Origin: Pectobacterium wasabiae CFBP 3304
Lineage (GTDB): Bacteria > Pseudomonadota > Gammaproteobacteria > Enterobacterales > Enterobacteriaceae
Direction: 5' to 3'
Assembly: GCF_001742185.1 (NCBI RefSeq)
Contig: NZ_CP015750.1
Coordinates: 1,054,001 to 1,118,000, forward strand
Length of the DNA stretch: 64,000 nucleotides
The position numbers and the translations under genes are program-made. Under the pieces are notes generated by a model that saw nothing but the letters and a program-made list of their open reading frames with translations, was not told the DNA's origin and searched no databases. Every line of letters starts with the position of its first letter. Position 1 is the stretch's first letter. Shown here piece by piece: positions 18,319 to 29,245 of the stretch.

Positions 18319-19149
18319 ATGCAATTACCAAACTGGGATGAATTTTCTGATTTTTTTGCTGCTCAGAATGATGAGCAGGCCAGTGTAAGACGTAAAGCCT
18401 TTTTAGAGCAGCAGGGGGAATCATGCCAGTCGGACTCTGAACGAGATGATTATCAGTCAATATTCATGAGTGTCTACGGTATTCATATCGATTGGAAAGA
18501 GGGTATTTTCAGTCTGCTGGAGGCACTCTCGGAGACGCTGGGCGAAGCGACGTTCTCCGCTGAATTCGACTATGACAGTGACATCGAGAGCGCAACCATA
18601 GACTTTGCCGGTGGTCAGTCTGTATTTCACCATTATTCACTAGGCTGTGATGAGTACGATACGGAACATGTACGGGTTGAGCATCTGTTACTTCTCGGCG
18701 GATATGCTCTGCGTGTATACAGGGAAAGCATGATGAGCGATACCCTGTCCTTCCTACTCATGCCCTTAAACGAGTGGAAGCGAGCCAAGCAGCAGTTCGG
18801 TGCAGCGTCAATCTCAGCACACTTTACCCCGTATGAAAGCCTGTGCCTCGAACCTGAATATGAGGATACAACGGCGAACGATACGTCGGCCAATCACCAA
18901 AAGACACACCATGCACCGAACCCTGACCTTTTTTATGTCTGGAGGACGCGAATCCTCTTTTGGTGTGTGCTTCCGGTGTTAGCTGTATTTACGATTGGTG
19001 CTTTATGGCATGCTCTGGCGAACACAGAGCCATTACCACCATCTCAACCTAAGGGCTGTGAAAACGTAGAAAAAGTACATTCAAAGTTACGCCCTGAAGT
19101 CGCTGAGCCGCTAAAAGCTCGAATGCGCAAAAGTTTAGGGTGTCAGTGA
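18319..19149 (+). CDS. Hypothetical protein with one C-terminal membrane segment
   Basis: This 276-residue protein of no recognised family has a soluble, acidic N-terminal part of about 200 residues. One hydrophobic segment follows at about residues 210-232 (FWCVLPVLAVFTIGALW), then a short Lys/Arg-containing tail that would lie on the far side of the membrane. The start ATG at 18319 follows AGGATG with a suitable gap. It lies 99 bp after the DUF1963 gene on the same strand and ends 87 bp before the tRNA-Gly pair. Its position with other unknown genes suggests an accessory locus; I do not assign a role. Confidence 0.65.
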   Translation: MQLPNWDEFSDFFAAQNDEQASVRRKAFLEQQGESCQSDSERDDYQSIFMSVYGIHIDWKEGIFSLLEALSETLGEATFSAEFDYDSDIESATIDFAGGQSVFHHYSLGCDEYDTEHVRVEHLLLLGGYALRVYRESMMSDTLSFLLMPLNEWKRAKQQFGAASISAHFTPYESLCLEPEYEDTTANDTSANHQKTHHAPNPDLFYVWRTRILFWCVLPVLAVFTIGALWHALANTEPLPPSQPKGCENVEKVHSKLRPEVAEPLKARMRKSLGCQ

Positions 19150-19235
19150 GGTGGCACTAAGCAGGAATGCGTTTCGCAGAGCAAAAAAACGAATGATTTT
19201 GATAAAGGGAATAATAAAAAAAGAGACGAAGAGAT

Positions 19236-19311
<76 letters not shown>

Positions 19312-19387
19312 ATATCGGACAGACACTAACAGGCGTTACGTCTGATTACTGCACACAGTTTGTATGGTGACAAACCGTGATAAAACT

Positions 19388-19463
<76 letters not shown>

Positions 19464-19657
19464 CCGGGAAATCTGCATACGATGTTGACGTTCTTTAATT
19501 GAAATTCTTCATCGGTATGGGGTGCGCATTATACGAGAAATCCATTTAACCGCAAGCCCCCGAAAATGAAAAATCGTCTGACTGCTGATAAAAACGACAT
19601 CATGGCGTAAATATCAGCAGATCGTAGCGCATCGATAACCCTACCGGCTCGCTTCAC

Positions 19658-20200
19658 CTACAGTCGCAGAAAATTCTCACGATAATAGACCAGCTCAGCC
19701 AGTGATTCGCGAATATCGTCCATCGCCTGATGCGTGCCTTGCTTCTTAAAACCCGTCAGGATTTCCGGCTTCCAGCGTCGCGCCAGCTCTTTGAGCGTGC
19801 TGACATCCAGATAGCGGTAATGGAAGTAGGCTTCCAGCTCCGGCATGTAGCGAAACAGAAAGCGGCGATCCTGGCCGATGCTGTTGCCACAAATCGGCGA
19901 TTTACCGGCCGGCACCCATTTTTGTAAAAATGCCAGCGTTTCCAGCTCGGCGGCACGTTCATCCGTGGTGCTGGCTTTGACGCGATCGGTCAAACCGCTC
20001 GAACCATGCGTGCGCACATTCCAGTCATCCATCAGCGCCAATTGGCTATCCGACTGATGCACCGCCAGTACCGGCCCTTCAGCCAACACGTTCAGATTTG
20101 CATCCGTAACCAGCGTTGCGATCTCAATAATGCGATCGTGATCCGGGTTCAGGCCGGTCATCTCAAGATCGATCCAGATCAGGTTATTTTCATCTACCAT
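19658..20200 (-). CDS. orn: Oligoribonuclease
   Basis: Orn is a cytoplasmic 3'-5' exonuclease that degrades short RNA oligomers, chiefly dinucleotides including pGpG, to mononucleotides. The 180-residue protein has the DEDDh catalytic set: D11 and E13 in IDLEMTG, D111 in GQDRRF, and H157 with D162 in [10 protein letters not shown]. Length and sequence match E. coli Orn (181 residues). It is divergent from rsgA with 183 bp between starts, the order found in E. coli, and the tRNA-Gly pair lies downstream on the same strand. Confidence 0.98.
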   Translation of the reverse strand: MVDENNLIWIDLEMTGLNPDHDRIIEIATLVTDANLNVLAEGPVLAVHQSDSQLALMDDWNVRTHGSSGLTDRVKASTTDERAAELETLAFLQKWVPAGKSPICGNSIGQDRRFLFRYMPELEAYFHYRYLDVSTLKELARRWKPEILTGFKKQGTHQAMDDIRESLAELVYYRENFLRL

Positions 20201-20383
20201 CGTGGGAATTCCTGTTGCATTGTGCCCTGTCGTCGATACAAGGATACCAGCATCAATCTCAATGCTGATACCGACAAGGTGGTATCAGTTAATTAAAATC
20301 AAATAGGGTGTATTATAGTCTGTTAAAACGCGGCGGGCGATAACGCACTGCCACGAACGATAAATCGTCTTAAGTGAGGCTCA

Positions 20384-21433
20384 GTGAGCAAAAAGAAACT
20401 GTCGAAAGGTCAGCAGCGTCGGGTTAGCGCCAACCACCAGCGTCGCCTGAAAAAAACGGAAAGCAAAGTCGAATGGGAAGATAGTCAACTGGGCGACGCG
20501 CAGGAAGGCATCATCATCAGCCGATTCGGCATGCACGCCGATGTAGAAGCCACCGATGGCGTGGTGCACCGCTGCAACATTCGTCGGACCCTTTCATCGC
20601 TGGTAACAGGCGATCGCGTCGTCTGGCGGCCCGGCCATGAATCACTCGCGGGCATCAGCGGGATCGTGGAAGCCGTTCACCCTCGTCATTCTGTACTAAC
20701 ACGCCCTGACTATTACGATGGCATTAAACCGATCGCGGCCAATATCGATCAGATCGTGATCGTTTCAGCGATCTTGCCTGAACTGTCGCTGAACATCATC
20801 GATCGCTACCTGGTCGCCTGCGAAACGCTGGAGATCGAACCGCTGATCGTGCTGAACAAAATTGACCTGTTGGATGATAAATCCCGCCAGTTTGTTGACG
20901 AACAGATGGATATTTACCGTGCACTCAAGTATCGCGTGTTGATGGTTTCCAGCCATACTCAACAGGGTATTCCCGAACTGGAGCAAGCCTTAACTGACCG
21001 TATCAGTATTTTCGCCGGGCAATCAGGCGTCGGAAAATCCAGCCTGCTTAACGCGCTGCTCGCCCTGGGTGAAGAACGCATTCTGGTCAATGAGGTTTCC
21101 GATAACTCAGGATTGGGACAACACACCACCACTGCCTCCCGGCTTTACCACTTCCCGCACGGCGGCGATGTCATCGACTCGCCGGGCGTGCGCGAATTTG
21201 GTCTGTGGCATCTGGAGCCCGAACAGGTTACCAGTGGTTTCATTGAGTTACGTGAATATATCGGCTCGTGCAAGTTCCGCGATTGTAAGCACGAAAACGA
21301 TCCAGGCTGTGCGATTAACGCCGCACGTGAGCGCGGAGATATTGCTACAGAACGCTTTGATAACTATCACCGGATTCTGGAAAGCATGGCGCAAGTAAAA
21401 ACGCGTAAAGGCTTTTCGGATACAGATAACTGA
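20384..21433 (+). CDS. rsgA: Small ribosomal subunit biogenesis GTPase
   Basis: RsgA is a circularly permuted GTPase that acts in late 30S subunit maturation. The 349-residue protein has an N-terminal OB-fold domain. The G4 motif NKID (158-161) comes before the P-loop GQSGVGKSS (212-220), which shows the permutation, and a zinc-binding Cys/His cluster follows near residues 300-313 ([14 protein letters not shown]). The start is a GTG at 20384, with GAGG four bases ahead; no ATG fits. Length and sequence match E. coli RsgA. Confidence 0.97.
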   Translation: MSKKKLSKGQQRRVSANHQRRLKKTESKVEWEDSQLGDAQEGIIISRFGMHADVEATDGVVHRCNIRRTLSSLVTGDRVVWRPGHESLAGISGIVEAVHPRHSVLTRPDYYDGIKPIAANIDQIVIVSAILPELSLNIIDRYLVACETLEIEPLIVLNKIDLLDDKSRQFVDEQMDIYRALKYRVLMVSSHTQQGIPELEQALTDRISIFAGQSGVGKSSLLNALLALGEERILVNEVSDNSGLGQHTTTASRLYHFPHGGDVIDSPGVREFGLWHLEPEQVTSGFIELREYIGSCKFRDCKHENDPGCAINAARERGDIATERFDNYHRILESMAQVKTRKGFSDTDN

Positions 21434-21473
21434 CATTTATCATGACCGTCGTTACAATGCGCCCCCTTTGAGG

Positions 21474-21545
21474 GTAAGCGAATCCGCTTACTCTCTTTCT
21501 GGGTTACCGCTGGTAATGCTAAGCGTGTTTCCCAGAAAGCTTGTT
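21474..21545 (+). promoter_or_regulatory. Paired hairpins in the rsgA-psd leader region
   Basis: Two inverted repeats lie between rsgA and psd: GTAAGCG/CGCTTAC (21474-21491, 4-base loop), and CTTTCTGGG/CCCAGAAAG (21495-21539). The second encloses a smaller TTACC/GGTAA stem and is followed by CTTGTTTT. The second has the form of an intrinsic terminator or attenuator for rsgA transcripts; psd may have its own promoter. Function is inferred from shape only. Confidence 0.45.
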
Positions 21546-21577
21546 TTATGGCGCACTATTAACTCAAGAGGCTCACT

Positions 21578-22534
21578 GTGCTGGATAATATCAAAATCAA
21601 ATTACAGTATTGGCTTCCCAAGATCTGGCTGACCCGCTTAGCGGGCTGGGGAGCAAATAAGCGTGCGGGAAAACTCACCAAGCTGGTGATCGATCTGTTT
21701 GTCCGTCAATACCACGTCAACATGCAGGAAGCGCAGCAACCAGATACCGCATCCTACCGCACGTTTAACGAATTTTTCGTTCGCCCACTGCGTCCTGGCG
21801 TTCGCCCTGTCGATCCGCATGCGCACCGTCTGGTGCAGCCCGCAGACGGCGTTCTATCGCAGTTTGGCCCGATTACCGACGGCAAGCTGATTCAGGCGAA
21901 GCATCACGACTACACGCTGGAAGCGCTGCTGGCTGGCAACTATGTGATGGCCGATCTGTTCCGCGACGGTCTGTTTGCCACCATTTATCTTTCGCCGCGT
22001 GACTATCACCGCCTCCACATGCCGTGTGACGGTGTGCTGCGTGAAATGATTTATGTCCCAGGTGACCTGTTCTCCGTCAACCTGCTGACGGCAGATAACG
22101 TGCCGAATCTGTTTGCGCGTAACGAACGCGTCATTTGCCTGTTTGATACTGAATTTGGTCCGTTGGCGCAGATTCTGGTCGGCGCGACCATTGTTGGCAG
22201 CATCGAAACGGTGTGGGCAGGCGTGGTGACGCCACCGCGTGAAGGCATCATCAAACGTTGGACCTACCCACAGGCGGGTGAAGAAGGTGCAGTCGTGCTG
22301 GTGAAAGGTGAAGAAATGGGCCGCTTCAAGCTCGGTTCAACCGTGATTAACCTGTTTGCCGCAGGGAATAATCTCCAGTTTGCCGCACATCTGAATACCC
22401 TGAGTGTGACTCGTATGGGTGAACCGTTTGCCGAAGTCCATCAGGATGAGCAAACGCCCGTTGTCTTCCCGGAAAGAACCGAGTTGGAAGAAAATGGCAC
22501 CGTGCAGACAGGCCACCAGCCCGACGCACCGTAA
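21578..22534 (+). CDS. psd: Phosphatidylserine decarboxylase proenzyme
   Basis: Psd converts phosphatidylserine to phosphatidylethanolamine at the inner membrane and cleaves itself to form a pyruvoyl cofactor. The cleavage motif L252-G253-S254 is present in FKLGSTVIN, so S254 becomes the pyruvoyl group, as in E. coli. The 318-residue length is normal. The start is a GTG at 21578 and the protein begins [15 protein letters not shown], aligning with E. coli. mscM follows 54 bp downstream on the same strand, the conserved psd-mscM operon. Confidence 0.98.
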   Translation: MLDNIKIKLQYWLPKIWLTRLAGWGANKRAGKLTKLVIDLFVRQYHVNMQEAQQPDTASYRTFNEFFVRPLRPGVRPVDPHAHRLVQPADGVLSQFGPITDGKLIQAKHHDYTLEALLAGNYVMADLFRDGLFATIYLSPRDYHRLHMPCDGVLREMIYVPGDLFSVNLLTADNVPNLFARNERVICLFDTEFGPLAQILVGATIVGSIETVWAGVVTPPREGIIKRWTYPQAGEEGAVVLVKGEEMGRFKLGSTVINLFAAGNNLQFAAHLNTLSVTRMGEPFAEVHQDEQTPVVFPERTELEENGTVQTGHQPDAP

Positions 22535-22588
22535 ATAACGTCCGACTTTAGTCGCTTGTCAAAGTGTTGTTTGTAAAAGGTAGCTAAC

Positions 22589-25500
22589 GTGCGTTTGATT
22601 CTGACTTTTCTTCTGGGATGCTTATTATCAACCGCCGCGTTGGCTGCCACTGCGCCCAATGAGGCACAGTTACGCCAGCAGCTACAGCAGGCGGAAGCCA
22701 ACAAAGGTGCAGCCGATCAGGCGAAAGTCGTTGAGGAATATCAGGCTGCGCTGAATACCTTGCAGGATCGCAAAGAAGCGCAGGAACGCGCCACGCAGTA
22801 TCAGCGCGTCATTGATGATTTCCCCAAGCTGGTTCAAGAGCTGCGTCGCCAGCTTAATGCCGAAGACGGTAAACCTTCATCGATTTCAGAAAGCCTCTCC
22901 AGTAACGATCTCGAACAACAGTTGCTACAAACGAGCAGCCAACTGTTGGAACAGGCCCGCCAGCTCCAGCAGGAGCAGGATCGACTGCGTGAAATCGGCG
23001 ATTCACTGAGTCAGCTTCCGCAACAGCAAACCGAAGCCAGCCGCATGCAAAGCGAGGCGGAACGCCGTATTCAGTCGCTCGGTACACCCGCCACGCCGCT
23101 GGGGCAAGCACAGCTCGTCGCACTTCAGGCCGAATCAGCCCTACGTAAAAGTCGGGTGGACGAACTGGAGCTGGCACAGCTTTCAGCCAGTAACCGCCAG
23201 GAGCTATCCCGGCTACGCGTCGAGCTATATAAAAAGCGTCACGACAGACTGGATCTGCTGCAACAAGATTTACGTAGCCGACTCAACAATCTCCGCCAGC
23301 GTGAAGCCGAGCTGGCATTAGAACGCACCGAGCTTCTCGCTGAACAAAGTGGTGATTTACCCGCCGTCATCAGCAAGCAGCTACAGGTTAACCGTGAGCT
23401 CTCCGTCGCGCTGAATCAGCAGGCGCAGCGGATGGATCTTATTGCTTCTCAGCAGCGTCAGGCCGCGACGCACACGATCCAGGTTCGTCAGGCGCTGAGT
23501 ACCATTCGCGAACAGGCCCAGTGGCTCGGCGTTTCACCAATATTGGGGGAAACGTTACGCGCACAGATCGCCCGCCTGCCGGAAATGCCCAAACCTCAGT
23601 TGCTGGATAGCGATATGGCGCAACTGCGCGTACAGCGACTGCACTTTGAAGACCTGATCAACAAACCGCAAGATCTTGATAACGCGAAGCAGGATAGCGG
23701 CGATCCGCTGACCAGCGCACAACAGCGTATTCTGACCGATCAGATGCGTACCCAGCGCGATCTGCTGACTTCGCTGATCTCTGGCTGTGATTCACAGATA
23801 CTGGAACTCACCAAACTCAAAGTCGCCAATAACCAACTGGCGGATGCATTGACCGAAACGCGCGAAGCAGCCCACCGCGATCTGTTCTGGGTGGCTGATG
23901 TTGAGCCTGTGACGTTCGCCTATCCGATCAAGCTGGTGCAGGATCTGACGCGCCTGCTGTCGCTGGATACGCTGACGCAGTTGGGTAGTGCGTTAGTGAT
24001 GATGGTGACCAGTCAGGAAACCGTGCTACCGCTGCTGGGCGCACTGCTGTTGGTTGGCTTCAGTATCAGTTCCCGCCGTCACTATCATGCGTTTATGGAG
24101 CGTGCCAGCAGCCGTGTCGGCAAGGTCACGCTCGATCACTTTATGCTGACGCTGCGTACCGTGTTCTGGTCTCTTCTTACCGCCCTGCCTCTGCCGGTAC
24201 TCTGGGCGGCGCTGGGCTACGGACTGCAAAATGCCTGGCCTTACCCGATTGCCGTTGCCATCGGCGATAGCGTCACCGCCACCGTGCCGTTAATGTGGCT
24301 AGTGATGATCAGCGCCTCGTTCTCACACCCGCAGGGACTGTTTATTGTCCACTTCCGCTGGTCGCCAGAGCACGTAGCCAGAGCGATGCGCTATTATCGC
24401 CTCTCAATCGCCTTTATCGTGCCGCTGATTATGGCGCTGATTACCTTCGATAAACTCAACGATCGCGAGTTCTCTAGCACGCTGGGGCGGCTCTGCTTCA
24501 TCCTTCTCTGTATGGCGTTGAGTTTGGTCACCACTGGGTTAAAACGCGCTGGTATTCCGCTCTATCTGGATAAAGAAGGTTCGGGGGAAAATTCCGTTAA
24601 CCGCGCGATGTGGAACATTCTGATCGGTGTGCCGCTTGTCGCCGCGCTGGCCTCCTGCATTGGCTATCTGGCGACCGCACAGGCGCTATTAGCGCGATTA
24701 GAAACCTCCGTCTCGATCTGGTTCTTCCTGCTGGTGGTTTACCACATTATTCGCCGTTGGATGCTGATTCAGCGGCGTCGCATCGCCTTCGATCGTGCCA
24801 AACAGCGACGCTCGGAAATTCTGGCGCAGCGTGCCAAAGGCGAAGAAGAGGCGCAGCCTACCTCGTCCCATGAAAGCAGTTCGGAAGCCGTCGAAGAACC
24901 CATCGTCGATCTGGATGCCATCAGCGCCAAATCCTTGCAGTTGGTGCGATCTATTCTGACGCTGATCGCACTGGTTTCCGTGATCGCACTGTGGTCAGAA
25001 ATTCATTCAGCCTTCGCGTTCCTGGAAAACATCAGCCTGTGGGATGTCTCCAGCACGGTTAAAGGCGTAGAAAGCGTACAGGCGATTACACTGGGATCGG
25101 TACTGATCGCCATTCTGATCTTCATTATTACCGCACAGCTAGTGCATAACCTTCCCGCCCTGCTGGAGTTGGCGATCCTGCAACACTTGGATCTGTCGCC
25201 GGGCAGCGGCTACGCCATTACCACCATCAGCAAATACATTCTGATGCTGATCGGCTGTCTGATGGGGTTCTCGCTGATCGGGATCGAATGGTCGAAACTA
25301 CAATGGTTGGTTGCCGCACTGGGGGTAGGACTCGGGTTCGGCTTGCAGGAGATCTTTGCTAATTTTATCTCCGGCCTAATCATCCTGTTTGAGAAACCAA
25401 TCCGCATCGGCGATACGGTCACGATCCGCGATCTCACGGGTAGCGTCATGCGCATTAATACCCGCGCTACCACCATTTCTGACTGGGATCGCAAAGAGAT

Positions 25501-25912
25501 CATCGTCCCGAATAAGGCGTTTATCACCGAGCAGTTTATCAACTGGTCACTGTCGGACTCCGTCACCCGTGTGGTGCTGACCGTACCCGCACCGGCGAAC
25601 GCAAACAGTCAGGAAGTGACTGAGCTACTTATGGATGCAGTAAAGCGTTGTTCGCTGATCCTCGATACGCCAGAGCCTGAAGCCTTCCTCGTCGATCTCC
25701 AGCAGGGAATTCAAATTTTCGAGCTGCGCGTTTTTGCCGCCGAAATGGGGCACCGTATGCCACTGCGCCACGAGCTGCATCAGTTGATTCTGGAAAACTA
25801 CCGCAAGCACAATCTGGAGCTTCCTTTCCCACCGTTCCAGGTGAAAATGGACAATCTGTCGCGCAATGGGAAAACGCTGACGCCACGGCAGCGGACGCCG
25901 GGCAGCTTATAA
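22589..25912 (+). CDS. mscM: Miniconductance mechanosensitive channel MscM (YjeP)
   Basis: MscM is an inner-membrane channel of the MscS family that opens under membrane tension and releases solutes on osmotic downshock. The 1107-residue protein has a signal peptide (first 20 residues), a long periplasmic coiled-coil domain rich in Gln and Glu (about 25-480), about eight membrane helices, and then the MscS-type pore helix (GLGFGLQEIFANFISG near residue 915) and C-terminal cytoplasmic domain. Length equals E. coli YjeP. The start is a GTG. It shares an operon with psd. Confidence 0.95.
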   Translation: MRLILTFLLGCLLSTAALAATAPNEAQLRQQLQQAEANKGAADQAKVVEEYQAALNTLQDRKEAQERATQYQRVIDDFPKLVQELRRQLNAEDGKPSSISESLSSNDLEQQLLQTSSQLLEQARQLQQEQDRLREIGDSLSQLPQQQTEASRMQSEAERRIQSLGTPATPLGQAQLVALQAESALRKSRVDELELAQLSASNRQELSRLRVELYKKRHDRLDLLQQDLRSRLNNLRQREAELALERTELLAEQSGDLPAVISKQLQVNRELSVALNQQAQRMDLIASQQRQAATHTIQVRQALSTIREQAQWLGVSPILGETLRAQIARLPEMPKPQLLDSDMAQLRVQRLHFEDLINKPQDLDNAKQDSGDPLTSAQQRILTDQMRTQRDLLTSLISGCDSQILELTKLKVANNQLADALTETREAAHRDLFWVADVEPVTFAYPIKLVQDLTRLLSLDTLTQLGSALVMMVTSQETVLPLLGALLLVGFSISSRRHYHAFMERASSRVGKVTLDHFMLTLRTVFWSLLTALPLPVLWAALGYGLQNAWPYPIAVAIGDSVTATVPLMWLVMISASFSHPQGLFIVHFRWSPEHVARAMRYYRLSIAFIVPLIMALITFDKLNDREFSSTLGRLCFILLCMALSLVTTGLKRAGIPLYLDKEGSGENSVNRAMWNILIGVPLVAALASCIGYLATAQALLARLETSVSIWFFLLVVYHIIRRWMLIQRRRIAFDRAKQRRSEILAQRAKGEEEAQPTSSHESSSEAVEEPIVDLDAISAKSLQLVRSILTLIALVSVIALWSEIHSAFAFLENISLWDVSSTVKGVESVQAITLGSVLIAILIFIITAQLVHNLPALLELAILQHLDLSPGSGYAITTISKYILMLIGCLMGFSLIGIEWSKLQWLVAALGVGLGFGLQEIFANFISGLIILFEKPIRIGDTVTIRDLTGSVMRINTRATTISDWDRKEIIVPNKAFITEQFINWSLSDSVTRVVLTVPAPANANSQEVTELLMDAVKRCSLILDTPEPEAFLVDLQQGIQIFELRVFAAEMGHRMPLRHELHQLILENYRKHNLELPFPPFQVKMDNLSRNGKTLTPRQRTPGSL

Positions 25913-25923
25913 GAAAGGAAAAC

Positions 25924-25950
25924 GGGCGGCGGCCAGATATGGCACCGCCC
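25924..25950. terminator. GC-rich imperfect hairpin between mscM and epmA
   Basis: GGGCGG(C)GGCC and GGCACCGCCC form an imperfect stem between the convergent ends of mscM and epmA. It lacks a clear T-run, so a bidirectional terminator role is only a possibility. Confidence 0.4.
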
Positions 25951-25995
25951 TGCATCAGGATTATTATTACATCGAGATTGATGACATAAAAATGG

Positions 25996-26973
25996 TTACG
26001 CGCGCTCTACGGAGAACGCAATCACGTCACTCAGGCTTTCAGCCTTCAACGCCAGCATGATCAAACGATCCACACCCAGCGCCACACCGGAACACTCCGG
26101 CAAACCCTGTTTCAGCGCCGCTAGCAGGTTTTCATCGATCGGCTGTTGCGGCAAGCCACGCGCGGCACGTTTGCGGTTATCCTGCTCGAAACGCTGGCGC
26201 TGCTCATCGGCATCGGTTAATTCACGGAAGCCGTTCGCCAGTTCAATCCCTTTAAAATAAACTTCAAAACGCTCGGCAACGCGATGGTCCTCGGAACTGA
26301 TCTCTGCCAGCGAAGCTTGCGTGGCAGGGAAATGGTAGACAAACGCCGGTTTGTCGCGACCGATGTGCGGCTCCACGCCAAAGGTAAACAGCATCTGCAC
26401 CAGCGAATCGCGATCGTCTTCGCGGCAGGCAATATCACCCAGCCCAAGCTTTTCTGCCGCTTCACGCAGTTGCGTTTTATCAACAGAAAGGGGGTCAATC
26501 TCCAGATGGCGTAAAAATGCCTGCTGATAAGAGAGCATTTCTGCGCTTTCACAGTCCAGCACCTGCTGCAACAGATCATCGACCTCATTCATCAGGCGAT
26601 ACATATCATAATGGGGGCGATACCATTCCAACATGGTGAATTCAGGGTTGTGGTGTCGGCCTGATTCTTCGTTGCGGAAGCTACGGCATAGTTGAAAGAT
26701 CGGCCCACTACCGGCAGCCAACAGACGTTTCATGTGGTATTCCGGGCTGGTCATCAAATACAGCGTCATGCCATCCGCAGCGCCGGGACCCACGAAGCGG
26801 GTTTGGAACGGGTATAAGAAAACATCCGTTACCGTGGCCTGGCTCATCGCCGGTGTTTCAACTTCAAGCACCCCACGATCGGTGAAGAAACGTCGGACAG
26901 CCGCAACTATCGACGCTCTTTTCAACAAATTAGCGACAGAAGCACTAGGTTGCCAACTTGTCGTCTCGCTCAT
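25996..26973 (-). CDS. epmA: Elongation factor P--(R)-beta-lysine ligase
   Basis: EpmA (PoxA, GenX) is a truncated class II lysyl-tRNA synthetase homologue that attaches (R)-beta-lysine to K34 of EF-P instead of charging tRNA. The 325-residue protein lacks an anticodon-binding domain and carries the class II motif 2 region ([20 protein letters not shown]) and motif 3 ([14 protein letters not shown]). The frame is open 59 codons further upstream, but the ATG at 26971-26973 has GGAG eight bases ahead and gives exactly the E. coli length. It is divergent from frdA. Its substrate EF-P and partner EpmB are 5.3-8 kb away in this window. Confidence 0.97.
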   Translation of the reverse strand: MSETTSWQPSASVANLLKRASIVAAVRRFFTDRGVLEVETPAMSQATVTDVFLYPFQTRFVGPGAADGMTLYLMTSPEYHMKRLLAAGSGPIFQLCRSFRNEESGRHHNPEFTMLEWYRPHYDMYRLMNEVDDLLQQVLDCESAEMLSYQQAFLRHLEIDPLSVDKTQLREAAEKLGLGDIACREDDRDSLVQMLFTFGVEPHIGRDKPAFVYHFPATQASLAEISSEDHRVAERFEVYFKGIELANGFRELTDADEQRQRFEQDNRKRAARGLPQQPIDENLLAALKQGLPECSGVALGVDRLIMLALKAESLSDVIAFSVERA

Positions 26974-27448
26974 GGTTCTTACTCCAAAGTCAAAATAGGG
27001 GGTGCAGTCTACCCGCATCAGCCCAAATTTCCAGCGGAAAAAGTGCCACAGCGAATTTTTAGCAATGCACATTCTTCCCTTTAGGAAGGGACGATGAAGG
27101 TAGCAGCCGTAAATTATATCTAGTGAATCATTTTTTAATATCCCTCTCAAAAGGGTTATTAAAGAAATAAAAGCATTATTTCCCCGTAAATAAGCCTTTC
27201 GATCACGTTTTTATCAATAAATACGGAACCCGCTGAAAAAACCACAAAATGCAGGATCACATCAAATTTCGTCTACCTATAATTCGGTATAATCATTCCC
27301 ACACAAAAATTATAGGTTTATCTATTCTTTATACGTCTATCACACAATTTTAAGCGGGTTTGATATTAAGCTCAGATATAAAGACAGAAACGGATAGATA
27401 TTATTTTTTTATTTTAACTTAATTAACTTAAGTAACTGGAGGAATGCA
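26974..27448. other. Intergenic region between divergent epmA and frdA
   Basis: This is 475 bp of AT-rich sequence with no gene. It should hold both promoters. The frdA side contains two TATAAT boxes (27278-27283, 27288-27293) inside a 9-bp inverted repeat. In E. coli the frd promoter is FNR- and NarL-controlled; here the sequence GGATCACATCAAA (27254-27266) resembles an FNR site with one base too few between its halves, so I do not claim it. Confidence 0.6.
27276..27316 (+). promoter_or_regulatory. Probable frdABCD promoter with inverted repeat
   Basis: Two overlapping -10-like TATAAT hexamers occur about 155-170 bp before frdA. The first is part of the inverted repeat CCTATAATT (27276-27284) / AATTATAGG (27308-27316). 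The repeat could be a regulator site or an mRNA 5' hairpin. The promoter call is an inference from sequence form. Confidence 0.45.
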
Positions 27449-29245
27449 TTGCAAACCTTTAACGCTGATTTGGCCATTATTGGGGCCGGGGGCGCTGGCC
27501 TCCGAGCGGCAATTGCTGCCGCAGAAGCCAATCCCCAACTGAAAATAGCGCTGATATCAAAAGTCTATCCAATGCGTAGCCATACCGTGGCGGCAGAGGG
27601 TGGATCGGCAGCGGTAACTCAGGAACACGATAGCTTCGATTATCACTTCAACGACACCGTATCCGGTGGCGACTGGTTGTGTGAACAGGACGTTGTGGAT
27701 CACTTCGTCAAACACTGCCCGGAAGAGATGATTCAACTGGAACAATGGGGCTGCCCCTGGAGTCGTAAACCAGATGGTTCGGTCAACGTTCGCCGCTTTG
27801 GCGGAATGAAGATTGAACGCACCTGGTTTGCTGCCGATAAAACCGGCTTCCACATGCTGCACACGCTGTTCCAAACCTCCCTTAAATATCCACAAATTCA
27901 ACGTTTCGATGAGCACTTTGTCCTCGACGTTCTGGTCGATGACGGCCAGGCGCGCGGTCTCGTTGCCATCAATATGATGGAAGGTTCACTGATTCAGATC
28001 CGTGCTAACGCCGTAGTACTGGCAACAGGCGGCGCAGGCCGCGTGTACCGTTACAACACCAATGGCGGCATCGTCACGGGCGACGGTATGGGCATGGCGT
28101 TCCGCCACGGCGTGCCGCTGCGCGATATGGAATTCGTTCAATATCACCCAACGGGTTTGCCCGGCTCCGGTATCCTGATGACCGAAGGCTGTCGCGGTGA
28201 AGGTGGCATCATGGTCAACAAAGACGGCTACCGCTATCTGCAAGACTACGGTATGGGCCCGGAAACGCCGCTGGGCGAACCAAAAAACAAATATATGGAG
28301 CTAGGCCCGCGCGATAAAGTATCGCAAGCGTTCTGGCACGAATGGCGCGCAGGTCGTACCGTCTCAACCCCGCTGGGTGATGTGGTTTACCTCGATCTAC
28401 GCCACCTCGGCGAGAAGAAACTCAAGGAACGTCTGCCGTTCATCTGCGAGTTGGCAAAAGCTTATGTTGGCGTCGATCCCGTGAAGGAACCCATTCCCAT
28501 CCGTCCTACTGCGCACTATACGATGGGCGGCATTGAAACCGATCAGAACTGCGAGACCCGTATCAAAGGGCTGTTTGCCGTCGGCGAATGTTCTTCTGTT
28601 GGTCTGCATGGAGCAAACCGTCTGGGCTCCAACTCACTGGCCGAACTGGTGGTCTTCGGTCGCGTTGCAGGCGAACATGCCGTACAACGCGCACAGGCAG
28701 CAGCACCAGCCAACGGTACGGCACTGGACGCACAAACGCGCGACATCGAACAGCGCCTGCATGACCTGATGAATCAGGAAGGCACCGAAAGCTGGGCGAA
28801 AATCCGCGATGAAATGGGCATGTCGATGGAGGAAGGCTGTGGCATTTACCGCACCACCGACCTGATGCAAAAAACTGTCGATAAGATGGCGGAGCTGAAA
28901 GAACGCTTTAAACGCGTGAAAATCACCGACCGCTCCAGCGTGTTCAACACCGATCTGCTGTACACCGTTGAGCTGGGCCACAGCCTGGATGTTGCGGAAT
29001 GTATGGCGCACTCGGCAATCAACCGTAAAGAATCCCGCGGCGCACACCAGCGTCTGGATGACGGATGCACCGAACGTGATGACGTCAACTTCCTGAAGCA
29101 TACGCTGGCGTTCTATAACCCAGAAGGTGCACCTCGTTTGGAGTACAGCGATGTGAAGATTACCAAACTGCCACCGGCTAAACGCGTATACGGTGCAGAA
29201 GGTGATGCACAGGAAGGTAGCAAGAAGGAGCAGGCGAATGGCTGA
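27449..29245 (+). CDS. frdA: Fumarate reductase flavoprotein subunit
   Basis: FrdA is the catalytic subunit of the anaerobic menaquinol:fumarate reductase. The 598-residue protein has the N-terminal FAD-binding [10 protein letters not shown] motif (about 12-21), the flavinylated histidine H45 in [10 protein letters not shown], and the substrate-binding region with HPTGLPGSG and [10 protein letters not shown]. The start is TTG at 27449 with GGAGG six bases before it; the overlapping ATG at 27444 is out of frame. The last 8 bp overlap frdB. It is the first gene of frdABCD. Confidence 0.98.
   Translation: MQTFNADLAIIGAGGAGLRAAIAAAEANPQLKIALISKVYPMRSHTVAAEGGSAAVTQEHDSFDYHFNDTVSGGDWLCEQDVVDHFVKHCPEEMIQLEQWGCPWSRKPDGSVNVRRFGGMKIERTWFAADKTGFHMLHTLFQTSLKYPQIQRFDEHFVLDVLVDDGQARGLVAINMMEGSLIQIRANAVVLATGGAGRVYRYNTNGGIVTGDGMGMAFRHGVPLRDMEFVQYHPTGLPGSGILMTEGCRGEGGIMVNKDGYRYLQDYGMGPETPLGEPKNKYMELGPRDKVSQAFWHEWRAGRTVSTPLGDVVYLDLRHLGEKKLKERLPFICELAKAYVGVDPVKEPIPIRPTAHYTMGGIETDQNCETRIKGLFAVGECSSVGLHGANRLGSNSLAELVVFGRVAGEHAVQRAQAAAPANGTALDAQTRDIEQRLHDLMNQEGTESWAKIRDEMGMSMEEGCGIYRTTDLMQKTVDKMAELKERFKRVKITDRSSVFNTDLLYTVELGHSLDVAECMAHSAINRKESRGAHQRLDDGCTERDDVNFLKHTLAFYNPEGAPRLEYSDVKITKLPPAKRVYGAEGDAQEGSKKEQANG

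Noticed and set aside
27254..27266. FNR site before frdA
   Set aside because: The halves resemble TTGAT and ATCAA but have three rather than four bases between them and one half is poor.
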